Below are positions 12,709-22,733 of a DNA stretch of 64,000 nucleotides, in pieces. The translations under genes and the position numbers were made by a program. Each line of letters begins with the position of its first letter. Within the stretch, counting starts at the first letter, position 1. The notes under the pieces are model-generated. The model was given only the letters and a program-made list of their open reading frames with translations, ran no database searches and was not told the DNA's origin. The stretch is from Lantana camara (taxonomy: Eukaryota > Streptophyta > Magnoliopsida > Lamiales > Verbenaceae), in NCBI GenBank assembly GCA_037501455.1, contig CM074856.1:19861001-19925000 (forward strand). The letters are read 5' to 3'.

Positions 12709-12716
12709 TATTTATA
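12709..12716 (-). promoter_or_regulatory. TATA box candidate for the element A antisense gene
   Basis: The minus strand reads TATAAATA here, between the 3' LTR and the antisense start codon at 12421. The spacing leaves about 290 bases for leader and initiator. It is outside the LTR, so it could serve the antisense gene separately. Function is inferred from position. Confidence 0.5.
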
Positions 12717-13042
12717 GGGATGGGAGTTGGTACGGTTTCTGGCAAAAATTCAAAAATTGTAATCATTTCCCGCCTAGGAAACCGCTCACTTTATTGAACC
12801 GTCACGTACTTTCCAAGACTTACGCGCCCCACGTGCATCAGCATTTAATGCTTAGACGCTCCAAGTGGTCGGACGAAAGGACTGCATTTAACGCTTGGAC
12901 GTTACATGCTGTCAGTTGAAGATACCGCATTTATGGCACACTCAAAAGGAAGATTGCCCAACACGCCAAAACCTCATACGAGCGACACGCACGGTGGACT
13001 ACATTGAAAAAATTCTACAGGCCTTATCACTAAGGACTATAG

Positions 13043-13057
13043 AATTGGGGGGCAAAA
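13043..13057 (+). other. Polypurine tract of element A
   Basis: AATTGGGGGGCAAAA lies immediately before the TGATAGGG start of the 3' LTR. A G-rich tract at this place primes plus-strand DNA synthesis in LTR retrotransposons. Confidence 0.8.
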
Positions 13058-13799
13058 TGATAGGGTCAAAATGTGCTCGTCCCACGATTCGACACGTGGC
13101 ACTTCGAAGATAACGACACATGTCCTGGGACTACGGTAATCACCCACGAGCGCTGAAACCCTTCAAGCGCCTGTATCCTCCAGGGACACATGCCTTCTCT
13201 GTCACGACTGCACGTGATCACTGTTACCGCTCTTTCACGAGCGCTCTTCATTGCAGGGCTAACATTTCTACAATCAAGGAACCCCTCTTCGAGCGCTGCA
13301 CTCCCTCAGAGAGGCTTCCATTCCAACACAAGCCCTGGCCTTTATCCCTCCAGCGGATTCCTTGGCCTCCAAGGCTTTCGGTTGTCACGAGCGCGATCTT
13401 AAGCCCTCGTTACCAACCCCCAAAACGGCTCTCTGACACATCGTACATGCCAGCACCACCTTTCACCAGCTTTTGCAGAGAATATTCCTCCTAGGTTTCT
13501 CTCACAACTCCACGTGTTAGGGCAACATTCGGCCAGGACCACACGATGCAAATGACTAAAGGGTCCCTGACCCTCAACTATAAATTCATCTCCATCTCTG
13601 TAAGCAACCTCCATTACAATAAATTCTTGCTCAGCTTACATTTTCTCTCAGATACATCTGACTTGGGCGTCGGAGAGCCAAACTGGGTATCACCCCCAGT
13701 TCCCCAGCTTGGCCTTCTGATTTTGTCTGTGTGTTTGTCCTAGCAGGTAGAACCCCCATCTTTTTCGGTGAACTCCGACTGGCCTATCCCATCTAAACA
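13058..13799 (+). repeat. 3' LTR of element A
   Basis: The LTR starts TGATAGGG after the polypurine tract and most likely ends ..TAAACA at 13799, directly before MULE-like sequence. A TATA box (TATAAATT) is at 13579-13586. CACGTG G-box cores occur near 13095, 13213 and 13513. The segment 13658-13675 is an 18-base motif shared with the LTRs of element B and of the solo LTR at 56516. There is no second copy in the window to confirm the exact end. Confidence 0.75.
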
Positions 13800-13829
13800 A
13801 ATTCTAAAGTGATCGGACTCTGTAATCCA

Positions 13830-14099
13830 TATTCAGACCCATCAGAGGTGGTTGCCGGTGGTTTGATTCCGAATAGATCAGTAAAGAAATTGGAGAAATA
13901 AGAATAGAGATGATTAAAGGAATATGAGATTGGAAGAAGTAAAAATGGTGTGGTGATAGTAAAATATTAATGACAAAATAGACTTTTTAGGACTTTAGGG
14001 GGTTTACAAAAAATAAGATGTGTATTGGTGATGCTTTTTTCAAACTAGGGGGTTTTGAATAAAATTTGAAAATAGTTGGTCTTCTTTAATAATTCCCCC
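13830..14099 (-). repeat. Right terminal inverted repeat of the MULE-like element
   Basis: It is the inverted partner of 863-1215. It ends in TAATAATTCCCCC followed by the 9-bp duplication TTTTTTAAT at 14100-14108. Element A ends just before this arm. Confidence 0.65.
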
Positions 14100-14108
14100 T
14101 TTTTTAAT

Positions 14109-15770
14109 TCCTATTTATTATGATGGTGAGGAGCGACATCAGGATTGCTAAACAGTGGAATTAAAAATTTTCAAGTCTAAATAAAAAAATATATTATTGA
14201 AAAAATAATATTATAAAAAATAAAATATTTTATTTAAAATATTTTTTTTTTCAATTGTTATCTACAAATTTCTTTTTGGTATTAAATACATTTTCACTAA
14301 AAAAATTTATAGTAAACACATCATTCTCAACATATATATATATATATAACTAATTTGTAAATAATCTTGATTATTTTTTCGACTAATAAATCCTCTATAA
14401 CTTGTGATTTTTTCTTAAAATACTTTTACATCTCTAGTGATTTTTTTCGAAATTGAAGTAAATTGAAAATTATATATAATTTAGAGTCTTTAATATTTAG
14501 GATATCATTACAAAATAGATTTTATTTTCATATTTGGGCTATAATTTTTTTTTTAGTTTTAAAAACTAATTTAAAATTTAAAGGGGTTAATACAATTTTT
14601 TTCTTTTTATGAGAGGTTAAAAAAGCGATTTCTTTTTTCAAAAAAAAAAAAAAAGCGATTTCTAAAATAACAAACGTAAACATACATAAAAACATATATA
14701 AATATATAACTATTCTTTTTTTAGTGGAATCAATTGACCCCACTGAGAGGTATTTGGCTTCGCCCTTGATGGTGGTATTCAAATCCGATTATGCTGTGGA
14801 TGGTGGATGTGGACTCTTAAATCACACAAGAATTTATAATGTTAGGAAGATCTGAAGGAACAAATGTGAGCTCAAATGCCAAAATGAGGGAATATAGGGG
14901 TTGACACTGTTTTGGCACTCCGACATTCCTACTCGAGCATGTCGCCTAGTATCTTGCCCCAGCCGACCACCGCAGATAATGACTAGGGTCAAGCTCGTTG
15001 AAATACTAGATCAACACTCCAATGGATATCTCTTGGATGAATGCACCAAGAATCTGCCTTCGTTACATAAACGGTCCTCATTCAGTGAAATTGAATTTGT
15101 TAAGTCATACTTTTAAAATGCTTGTGTTACCAAAATACGGTCTCGATCTATGATAGAGACCATCAACTTATTGAGACGAAGAAGATGATGATTGGAACTA
15201 TGATTATAATTAATAATGACTATCAATATAATATTTCTTAATCAGCATTTTTAATGTATAGGGAGTTGTACTTCCTTATTTAATGATTTACTATATGTCT
15301 CGTTGTAATTTTTTTCTTTGCTATTTATTCTAATAAAATGGAAGTTTCTCAATAAAATCTCCATGTTTTAGTTTTAAAAAAGATCTCTTATTTAATTCAA
15401 TTCATGCACTTAACATTATTGATAAGTCTCGAGATTACTAAAAAGACTCTTAATTTGCTAATTTTAAACATACAGTAACCTATTTATATAATTAAAATAA
15501 GAAAAACAAAACTGAAATAGAAAATCTAAATTCAGATACCCGACAAAACTATGCATTATTAAAACATTGAGCTATTTTCACCAAAAACCTTATATAATTC
15601 AAAAAGAGAGAAAAAAAGACCTTGTAAAAAAAAAAAAAAAAAGGTTTAAAAGATTTGTGTTATAAAACTTTAGCCTACCACCACTTTTCATCATCCGATC
15701 AACTGAATAACGTATTTTGACTAAAATACCCCTTTTCATTTCAGACACACTCAAACAAAATTAAAGAGTT
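14109..15770. other. AT-rich intergenic spacer between the two transposon blocks
   Basis: It holds poly-A and poly-T runs and a short (TA)n run near 14330-14348. A small island near 14890-15120 has normal composition and an open frame of 71 codons, but no recognisable domain. Part of that island resembles the TTTGGCACTCCGAC segment of the Tat LTRs, so it may be an old LTR fragment. No gene is supported. Confidence 0.5.
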
Positions 15771-15775
15771 ATATG

Positions 15776-16648
15776 TGATCTGGCTAAAACTTGGTTGATC
15801 CGATGTGTGGAACTGGATGACAAATTTAGATTGATCAATCAAGAATTTGTATACGTGGGTTTTTCTTGATCTGCAAAACACCAAAACACCTAAGGGGTAA
15901 AACAGCCAACGACACCCCTTCAACGCTCAAGTCAGTATGATATTCTTTAGTGAGAGAATAAATGAAATAAATGAGCTTTGAATGCTTACCAACTACTGTT
16001 CATTATGGGGGTAGTTATAGTCTTTAGGCTATTAACACACTAGTATACGCACTGAGGTGTGGTATTAATGGTGCCATATTTCGAATTAGTTGTATGCTAT
16101 TTTTGACCTGACCAAGGTGGTATAGTTGGTACCATTCGTTCCCATTTCGGTAAGTTCAAGTATTGAGTGGCATTAGTGGCCTCCTCTTACACTTGTCCTA
16201 TGGATCAATGAGATGGCTGCACGTGTCCCTACATAGATTCTTTCGGGTGCAAACATGTCTGGTGACTCATACATCGATACAGAGATCGATGTATATCCCA
16301 CAACTGTACGTCAACGCGAGGTCAATTGAATTCTCTTACTTGTCGAACTGAAGATTAGCTAGCTTGATCTGGTCTGTTTCACTTGACCAACTCGTGTGCT
16401 TTAGCTTTATCGACCTCATGATCTGGTGAGGCGAGACCTGCTCTGTGGTCATTTAAGTCAATTTGAACTAGCATTTTGCCTCGTGTCAGAGCATCCCGCA
16501 TCTACGTGGCACTTCGAGGTGTCCACGTGGTCCTACATGATGCTGAAATGGCATCCACGTGACTTTATTTGTGTTGCTTTGATGGCATGAGGTCCACGTG
16601 GGTCCTTTAGGGGCATGCCACATGGCCTATTGATATCATACCATATTA
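15776..16648 (-). repeat. 3' LTR of element B
   Basis: This 873-bp copy pairs with 54955-55870. The shared edge is TGATCTNGCTAAAACTTGG on the left and ATTGATATCATACCA on the right. Three CACGTG G-box cores lie at 16524-16529, 16556-16561 and 16595-16600. It lacks part of a subrepeat (TGGCATCCACGTGG) that is expanded in the right LTR, and the outer bases at the right end have drifted (ATTA in place of GTCA). Confidence 0.9.
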
Positions 16649-16662
16649 GAGGCCCCCAAATT
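16649..16662 (-). other. Polypurine tract of element B
   Basis: On the minus strand this reads GTAATTTGGGGGCCTC directly before the LTR, the usual primer site for plus-strand synthesis. Confidence 0.7.
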
Positions 16663-16840
16663 ACCGTCGTGAAAATTTGCATGGGTAAATTTATCGAGCT
16701 GGCACTAAGTAGGGGAACCATCGTGAACATCATATTTGAACCGCCGCCATGTTTAATGTTGCGTGTCAAAGATATTAACCGACATGGGGAGTAGCAATCA
16801 TTGTGTCGTTTCGTCTTTAGAAAAGTAACTTTACAACTCC

Positions 16841-16848
16841 TATAAATA
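16841..16848 (+). promoter_or_regulatory. TATA box candidate for the element B antisense gene
   Basis: TATAAATA stands between the 3' LTR and the first antisense coding sequence on the plus strand. It mirrors the TATAAATA at 12709-12716 in element A. Its use as a promoter is inferred from position. Confidence 0.5.
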
Positions 16849-17138
16849 GGCGGCTACCGAACTTTCATTCCACGCTTCAAAGACTCCAATTTCTCGAACT
16901 ACTCCGACCCGCTCTGAGCTCCAGATCAATTTTCGAAGCCCTTGTGACTAAAAAGGTAACTTAATAGCTTTTCTTGTGTTTTAAACATAAGGTTTCGGTC
17001 ATAGAACAAGTACCGCCTTTCACCCCATCTCCCAATCGAGACCAAGATCTTTCTAGTGTCACTGCTCTTCCCCAAGATAGCTTTGGCTCTTCGTTGGGGT
17101 CATTAACGGAAGGAGACACCTCGAAACGAGGTGCCGCG

Positions 17139-18680
17139 TGTTGTGATTTTAAGTTAAACCAATCGTGCAAGTGTACACTGAAATATACGCGTAGTACAAC
17201 AGGACCGTACCCACAGGGAAGGGAAATCAATCACCACTCAATACCTCTCTCTAATCTAAAGACCGAACGAATTCTAGTTGGTTATTAATCTACTGAAACG
17301 GGAATAAAACAATTAACTAGAGTAGAACACAATAACAAACTTAAACGTGTGGGTAAAAATCAATAAACTAATTAGGCTGGGGAGTCACGACTATGCATTC
17401 ACGATTCATTATAATACTCGTTTGACAAGTGCAATTCTACAACCTAGTCACTTAGATTTGTATTATCCTTTCTCAAGGTATAATCGAGTATTCAACTAAT
17501 TTCAATGTTGTTCTTACAATCATTAATGATTAATTAAACCAATAAGATCAAGACTAGTGCAAATCAAGTTCTAGCGGCTTGGCATGGAATAAGATTTACT
17601 AGTTGTATAGGTCAAGAACCAAATCTCTTTGAACTCCTAAACCTACTAGTATGAAAACTATCTCAATTACCATCAATTTCCCAATTCTCAAGTAATCCTA
17701 GATTATGCTAAGGTTGATCAGGCCGTCGCAATTCACTTCAAACAAGTTTTCAAACTAAGAATCAACACAAGTCACTCGAGCATCATATCAAACACTTAGT
17801 ATACATTCATCATCACTCCCCTAGCCTTAGCGGTTTAGCTACTTATAATTAAATCTAAAGTCATAAAACTAAAGGAAATTGCATTAAAAAAATTCATATT
17901 CATCAAGTCAAAACAAAGTCTCAAAAAAAAAAAAGAAACTCTAAACATTCATGAATTCTGGAAAACGAATCTAACATGTAAACGAATTAAAATAAAACTT
18001 AGAGGAATTAGTTTAATAATTAAAGCAGTAAATAAAACCGGAAAAACTGAAATTGTTTGAAGAATTCGATCTTTTTGGCTTCTCGAAATTCTCTGAACAA
18101 TCTTCCTACAGCTCTGTATCTCTTTCTCCAAGCTAGGTTACCAAAAACTGAAGAAGCTCCCTCAAAAAGACTCCTAAACGCATATAAATAGCTGCTTCCA
18201 TATTTGTCTTGCCACCCTAGGTAACGGGTGTTACCATCTCAAGAACAAAACCCATTAACGCCCGTTCCAAGCCTTAAATCGTGTTTACGCTTTTGTAAGT
18301 GGTAACGGGTGTTACCACTTTCCTTCTGCTCAGGGGTAACGGGCGTTACCCCTCCTGCACCAAGAATCTTCCTCCTACTGCCTCTGGTAACGAGCATCAC
18401 CAGAATACTTCTATCAGGGAGTAACGGGCGTTACTCCCCTACTTTGCCAAAAGTGGTGCTCCTGGGTCCGTTAACGGGGATTAACCAAATTGCTCTTCCA
18501 AATAGTAATAGGGGTTACTTCTTGTTCCTTCAAAAATGTGTGAATTCGTCTAGTTTCGCCGTTTCTTAACTCCAACCTGTTAAACACCTAAATGGAGCAA
18601 AATAAACATATAAACGCATCAAACGGCACAAAAATATACTCTAATTAACTCTTAAATCCCTACGAATTATACGCTCAACA
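17139..18680 (-). repeat. 3' LTR of element C
   Basis: On the minus strand it starts TGTTGAGCGTATAATT and ends TTAAAATCACAACA. A TATA-like TATTTATA is near 18183-18190. Between about 18218 and 18520 it carries a cluster of GTAACG-NN-CGTTAC palindromes. It aligns along its whole length with 25373-26922, with scattered substitutions. Confidence 0.9.
18218..18520. promoter_or_regulatory. Cluster of GTAACG-NN-CGTTAC palindromes in the 3' LTR of C
   Basis: Good copies lie at 18221-18234, 18302-18315, 18336-18349, near 18387 and at 18421-18434. Three degenerate ones are near 18253, 18468 and 18501. Each is a 6-base arm, two-base spacer, 6-base arm. The half-site TAACGG fits the core bound by many plant MYB proteins (YAACNG). 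The cluster lies just upstream of the LTR TATA box in the element's sense. Confidence 0.65.
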
Positions 18681-18697
18681 AATTCCCCCACACTTGC
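18681..18697 (-). other. Polypurine tract of element C
   Basis: The minus strand reads GCAAGTGTGGGGGAATT directly before the LTR start TGTTGAGC. Confidence 0.85.
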
Positions 18698-20216
18698 TTA
18701 TTGCTCATCCTCGAGAAATACGAAAATAAAGAAAACACCTCCCCATCAAACCTCGGCTTTAAAGCAATCATCAAACCTTTGCCTAAACAGGTCTAGCTCA
18801 TCAAATCAAGTACTCCTCAACACAAGATCATCAAAAATAGTGTGAAAAGTATACCCTTGCGTAGAGTGTGATTTCGAACGAAACAATATACAAAGACTAG
18901 AATGCAAAATTCATAACTTTCGCCTAAGTTCTAATCATCAACTTCGGTATACACTCTTCGCACCTATCTCCACTAATGGAGTTAAATCAAGACTCAGGAT
19001 CGGTAGGTCTTTCGGGCTTGTAATGTAGGTTTTGGGTAAGGTTATGGAAATTTTTGATTACGTGACTACTTACCAAGCTTACATTGTTCAATCTTTACAC
19101 ACACGGCACTTTCAATTGCCATTAAACACTTCCTCTGCGCTTAGACACTTACATCCCCCACTTTCAATTTCACACTTCGCAAATTTTCTCTTTTCTTTTC
19201 TTTTGCTCTCTCTTCTTTTTCATATCTTTTCTTTTTCCACAGCTTTCTCTCACTCTTTTTCTTCTTTTACATAAATCTCTCACTTTCAATCCCAAGAACA
19301 ATCAAAAGGGGTCCAAAGATAGCTATTCACTACAAATTAAATGAGCAAACTTTGGTGTAAAATTAACAAGATGGGTATACTTTTGTTGTGCCTTAGGCTT
19401 ATAATGTAGCTACAAAAATCTTTGCATAACAAATAGGCTCAGAGGGGTCAATAAGATCACGTTATTTAGTGAAACACGGCTAAAAGAAAGGCTTATAATC
19501 CTCCAACAACGAATGCCTACTTCACTTCCCTAATCTTTTATCAACTCAAAATTTCACCTCAGTAGGACTAAAATGTATCCTAATCAATTCTTAGACTCAT
19601 TTGAAAATCATCAATTCACCTTCCTCAGTAAAGTACATTATCACATTCAAAAGTGCTCAGAATAAAAGGGCATACTAACACACTAATTTATCCAATCTCG
19701 TGCAAATTTTCCTCAAATCGATTAGCCTAACTTATTCTAGCAAAAGCTCAATAATCAAACTTCAAAGAAAAAGTTCAAAACGGGGAAAATTTTTCAAAAT
19801 TCTCACAATTTCTCCATTCCTAACAATTCACAAGCATTCAATCAATTCACAATCAAATATGTACTCCCCCCTCCCCAACACTTATTCTTTGCAATGTCCT
19901 CATGCAAATGAAAGAGTTAGAGTTCCAGAAAACTCCCTTAACAACCGAAGACCCAGCAACGTGCTAGCAAAGCTTCCAAAACCTGAACAAGTGACTAGAA
20001 AACACGGATCAAGTGCAAAGGCAATTGAGAATCAACTTGTATCCCACAAATAACACACAAGTCACAAATCCAATTAAAGGAAGGGCACATTGCATAAAAA
20101 TCCAAGGAGTTCAAAAGACAGTAGCAAAGAGATAAGGGTATCAAAAGTATCATAATATCAAAAATTAAATGCCCAAATAAAGAGTCAATTTAGCAAGGGG
20201 AACAGGGATGGCAGAA
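18698..20216 (-). other. Element C 3' untranslated region
   Basis: This is non-coding sequence between the extra ORF and the polypurine tract. A pyrimidine-rich stretch lies at 19185-19275. Open frames on the plus strand here (19032-19274, 19700-20053) are of low complexity and show no domain. Confidence 0.5.
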
Positions 20217-21500
20217 TCAAGGCGTAGGTGGCTGTTGGGGCCCTCTGAAATACTGATCAAGACGAGCATAGAACCTCTCAAACTTGGCATCCACATGAGC
20301 TTGCCATTTAACAAATCTCTCATCCACAAAATGGGCCAAATCCTCAATCCTTGCGTGCATGGCTATCACATCAGCTCGTAGTCCAGCCAATTCTGTGCTA
20401 AGACCTCTCACACTAGCCAGAACACCTTCATCAGCCTCATCAACAACAATCAGCGCAGCACTGCGGAGGACCTCAAACTCATTATCCGGCCTATCGGGAA
20501 TCTGAGCTAAAAGCTCCTTCTGCACATCAGAAAGCTCCTCAAAACGAGCCTTACCCCAATTATACATCTGCAATAACCTGTCTCTGTCTTGGATTGGCCA
20601 CCATGGCAAAACTCGCTCCCTGAGTCGTCCACTCTCCTGTTCAATAGCTACACCCAAGTTCACTAGATACTGTGTACCAAGATCAAAACCAAAATCAATA
20701 GGCAACAATCCCCTTGGCCTCCAATCCACCTCACGGGCAAACATAGTCACAAACGCGCTACGGACTATCGTCCCGTTAGCTCTCCCCGCAATCTCTCTTA
20801 GTTCCCAGAGGAACTCAGTCGTGCTATCAAATTCTATGCCATCCTTCATCATTGACATGATCCCCAACTCCGTCTCATTGATGTGGCTCTCACTCCCGTG
20901 CCGGGCACAGAATCCTGTAGCTAAAATCCTATGCACAATCACCCAAGCCAACGAATCTAAGTAGTTATCCTTTGTGTTCTGTGGTGGGGGGGGGAGGGGA
21001 GGGGGAAGGGGGGAGAGGTAATTCGGAACACCCTCACGCAGCGGAAAAGACCTCCATACTACCTCTCTCTCAACTGCATCCCACTCAGGTAATGAAGAAG
21101 TAGCCTAACCCGAAAAACGTAGGATTTCCCTTATTCTTCCCGTATCCCAAGTGTGAGTCACTCGGCCATCCAAAGAGAATACCAATGTGTTATCCCCCGA
21201 GCTAATGTCCATCGTGGTGAAGAAGGTAGCGGTCAACTCCGCATATGTGATATCCGTCTTGGTGAGAAAAGGCAACCAACCAATATTGTTAAAAAGTCTC
21301 TTCAGCTCCTCCCAAACTCCAAGTCTCTCCAGCCATGCTTCCTTAAAGAACCGAGTAGATATGATATTTCTTATCAAATTCCTTCCAGACGGGTTGGCCA
21401 AATCATTCACGGTCACATTGACCGAATCCCGCGTTTGATGGCCCACGGGAGAAGAGGTAGTGAATGGCTCAATGGGTCGAGGACGCTTAGAACGTCCCAT
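20217..21500 (-). pseudogene. Element C extra ORF, Athila ORF-1-like (one in-frame stop)
   Basis: From the ATG at 21500 (MGRSKRPRP) one frame runs to 20217, about 427 codons, broken by a single TAG at 21105-21107. The first part has a basic start, then WEELKRLFNN and the segment TYAELTATFF, the pattern of the plant Athila ORF-1 family (PF03078). After the stop comes a run of prolines coded by the C-rich strand of a G run, then an alpha-helical region and a C-terminal part with many charged residues and FAHFVDERFVKW-like repeats, suggestive of a coiled coil. It lies where Athila elements carry an additional or env-like ORF after pol. It has its own upstream TATA and palindrome cluster. Function is unknown. 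Confidence 0.65.
20986..21016 (+). other. G-rich run coding polyproline on the other strand
   Basis: The plus strand is nearly pure G with a few A, in several blocks of four or more G, and could form a G-quadruplex. The minus strand reads as proline codons within the extra ORF of element C. Confidence 0.6.
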
Positions 21501-22129
21501 GGTACCTGAGATAACCACATAAACCCCAGCAAAGCACACAAAAATCAAATACAATTCAGTCAGACAATATATCAAACACCTTGTGGGCAATATACTAGGG
21601 TATGCGTTTTGGCTCAAATTCTTCAACCTACCCAACTCAAATCAATACCACCTTATAGTATCACAATTCAAGCTCGAAGTTCTCCACAATCAACCTCACA
21701 ATTTGGATTCAAGGGCACTTAGATATTAAGGTTCTTCAAAAGTTTCACCAAATTCAACTTAGGATTACTTCCTATCATCCATCCTAACTCTAGTATGCAA
21801 AATCTCTCCAATTTCATCACTTGCGTCCTAAGAGTCAACCTAAACTTCAATTTAAATCCTAGGCTTCAATCCTTAGATTGGAAGAATTAAACCAAAACTC
21901 ATGCCAAGTGTGGGGATTACTTACCAAGACTCAAGAGGAAAGATAGTTTGTAATTGTGGTGGTGGGCCGCCGGAAATCGGCCGGTGGCGGGGCTGGCGGG
22001 GTGGCGTTGTGGTGGTGCTTGGCCAAGGGAAGCTACTGCTCTAAGTGTGGGGGAATTTATTTTATAGGTTTGGGGGGAAAATCCGAATTGGGAGACGAAT
22101 TGGAAAATAGAACAGAAAAACGTGTTTTC

Positions 22130-22285
22130 CTTCCCTTATATAATTTCGCAATTTACCCAGGTAACGGGCGTTACCTGGTCCATATCTGCTAGGAGTAATG
22201 CCCGTTACCCCTCCTATCCTAAACGCCCGTACTTATTAACGGGCGTTACTTAAAATGACCTGAAAAGGGGTAACGCCCGTTACTA
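22130..22285 (-). promoter_or_regulatory. Internal promoter-like region upstream of the element C extra ORF
   Basis: Palindromes of the LTR type lie at 22161-22174, 22195-22208 and near 22270-22283, with degenerate copies near 22225-22250. On the minus strand they are followed by TTATATAAGGG near 22136-22146. This is the same arrangement, palindromes then TATA, as in the LTRs of this element. The extra ORF starts about 640 bases downstream. Confidence 0.55.
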
Positions 22286-22733
22286 ACTAATTTCGCCCAA
22301 TTATCACAAATTCGACACAAACATAACTCGACCGGTGCTTAATCACGTTAATTAACACAAATTAACTCATGAAATTCAATCAAACCATTGTGCACCAGTC
22401 TCGAAGACACATACACATCTCTTACACATATTGTAAGAAAATCGCAACAATTCATTCTCCAGACAAGCACAGTCAATCTCATGCACGCACACACATGAAC
22501 AAAATAAAAGGACCTTAATATCGACATTAATGCTCGAATCATGGTCCCAGCTTCCAATCTAGACCTTAAACTCCTCACAACGCCTCAACTATCCTGCAAA
22601 ACGAGAGAGAGAGAACCAAAATTAAGACGAGAAAATAAGAAGGAAATAAAGAAAATAAAGAAGGAAGAGAAAGGGGAGAGAAAATAGTTCTAAGTTGTAG
22701 TCGTTAGCTTGATTTTGGAATCCGGATCATGGA

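Larger units (their letters stand above)
3756..13799 (+). mobile_element. Element A: Ty3/gypsy retrotransposon, Tat lineage, 5'-truncated
   Basis: The order is gag, protease, RT, RNase H, a second RNase H, integrase, a tandem repeat block, an antisense spliced gene, polypurine tract and 3' LTR. A second RNase H before integrase and an antisense ORF downstream are features of the Tat lineage (Retand and Ogre relatives). The 5' LTR and primer-binding site are absent: recognisable Gag sequence begins at the left edge, directly beside the foldback MITE. All reading frames contain stops or frameshifts, so the element is dead. It lies inside the MULE-like element, whose right TIR begins just after its LTR. 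Confidence 0.88.
863..14099. mobile_element. Long-TIR DNA element, probably Mutator-like (MULE), carrying nested insertions
   Basis: The outer ~250-350 bp at 863-1215 read as an imperfect inverted repeat of 13830-14099. Both ends start close to GGGGAATTA, and both arms carry a run of C on the inward strand and a shared interior segment near 1150-1205 and 13862-13925. The element is flanked by an exact 9-bp direct repeat, TTTTTTAAT, at 854-862 and 14100-14108. Nine-bp duplications with long TIRs are typical of the Mutator superfamily. No transposase is seen, so it would be non-autonomous. Its interior holds AT-rich filler, a 42-bp minisatellite, a foldback MITE and the truncated gypsy element A. 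The superfamily is inferred; the paired ends and the duplication are seen directly. Confidence 0.68.

Noticed and set aside
12895..13743. Several open frames across the element A LTR
   Set aside because: They overlap the U3 and R parts of an LTR on both strands and have no domain.
14901..15116. Open frame of 71 codons in the spacer
   Set aside because: No domain was recognised; part of it resembles an LTR fragment.
18309..18569. Open frame in the element C LTR
   Set aside because: It is produced by the palindrome repeats and is not conserved in the other LTR.
22036..22050. Plus-strand AAGTGTGGGGGAATTT as a second polypurine tract
   Set aside because: It is in the wrong orientation for element C and no LTR start follows it; probably chance or a relic.
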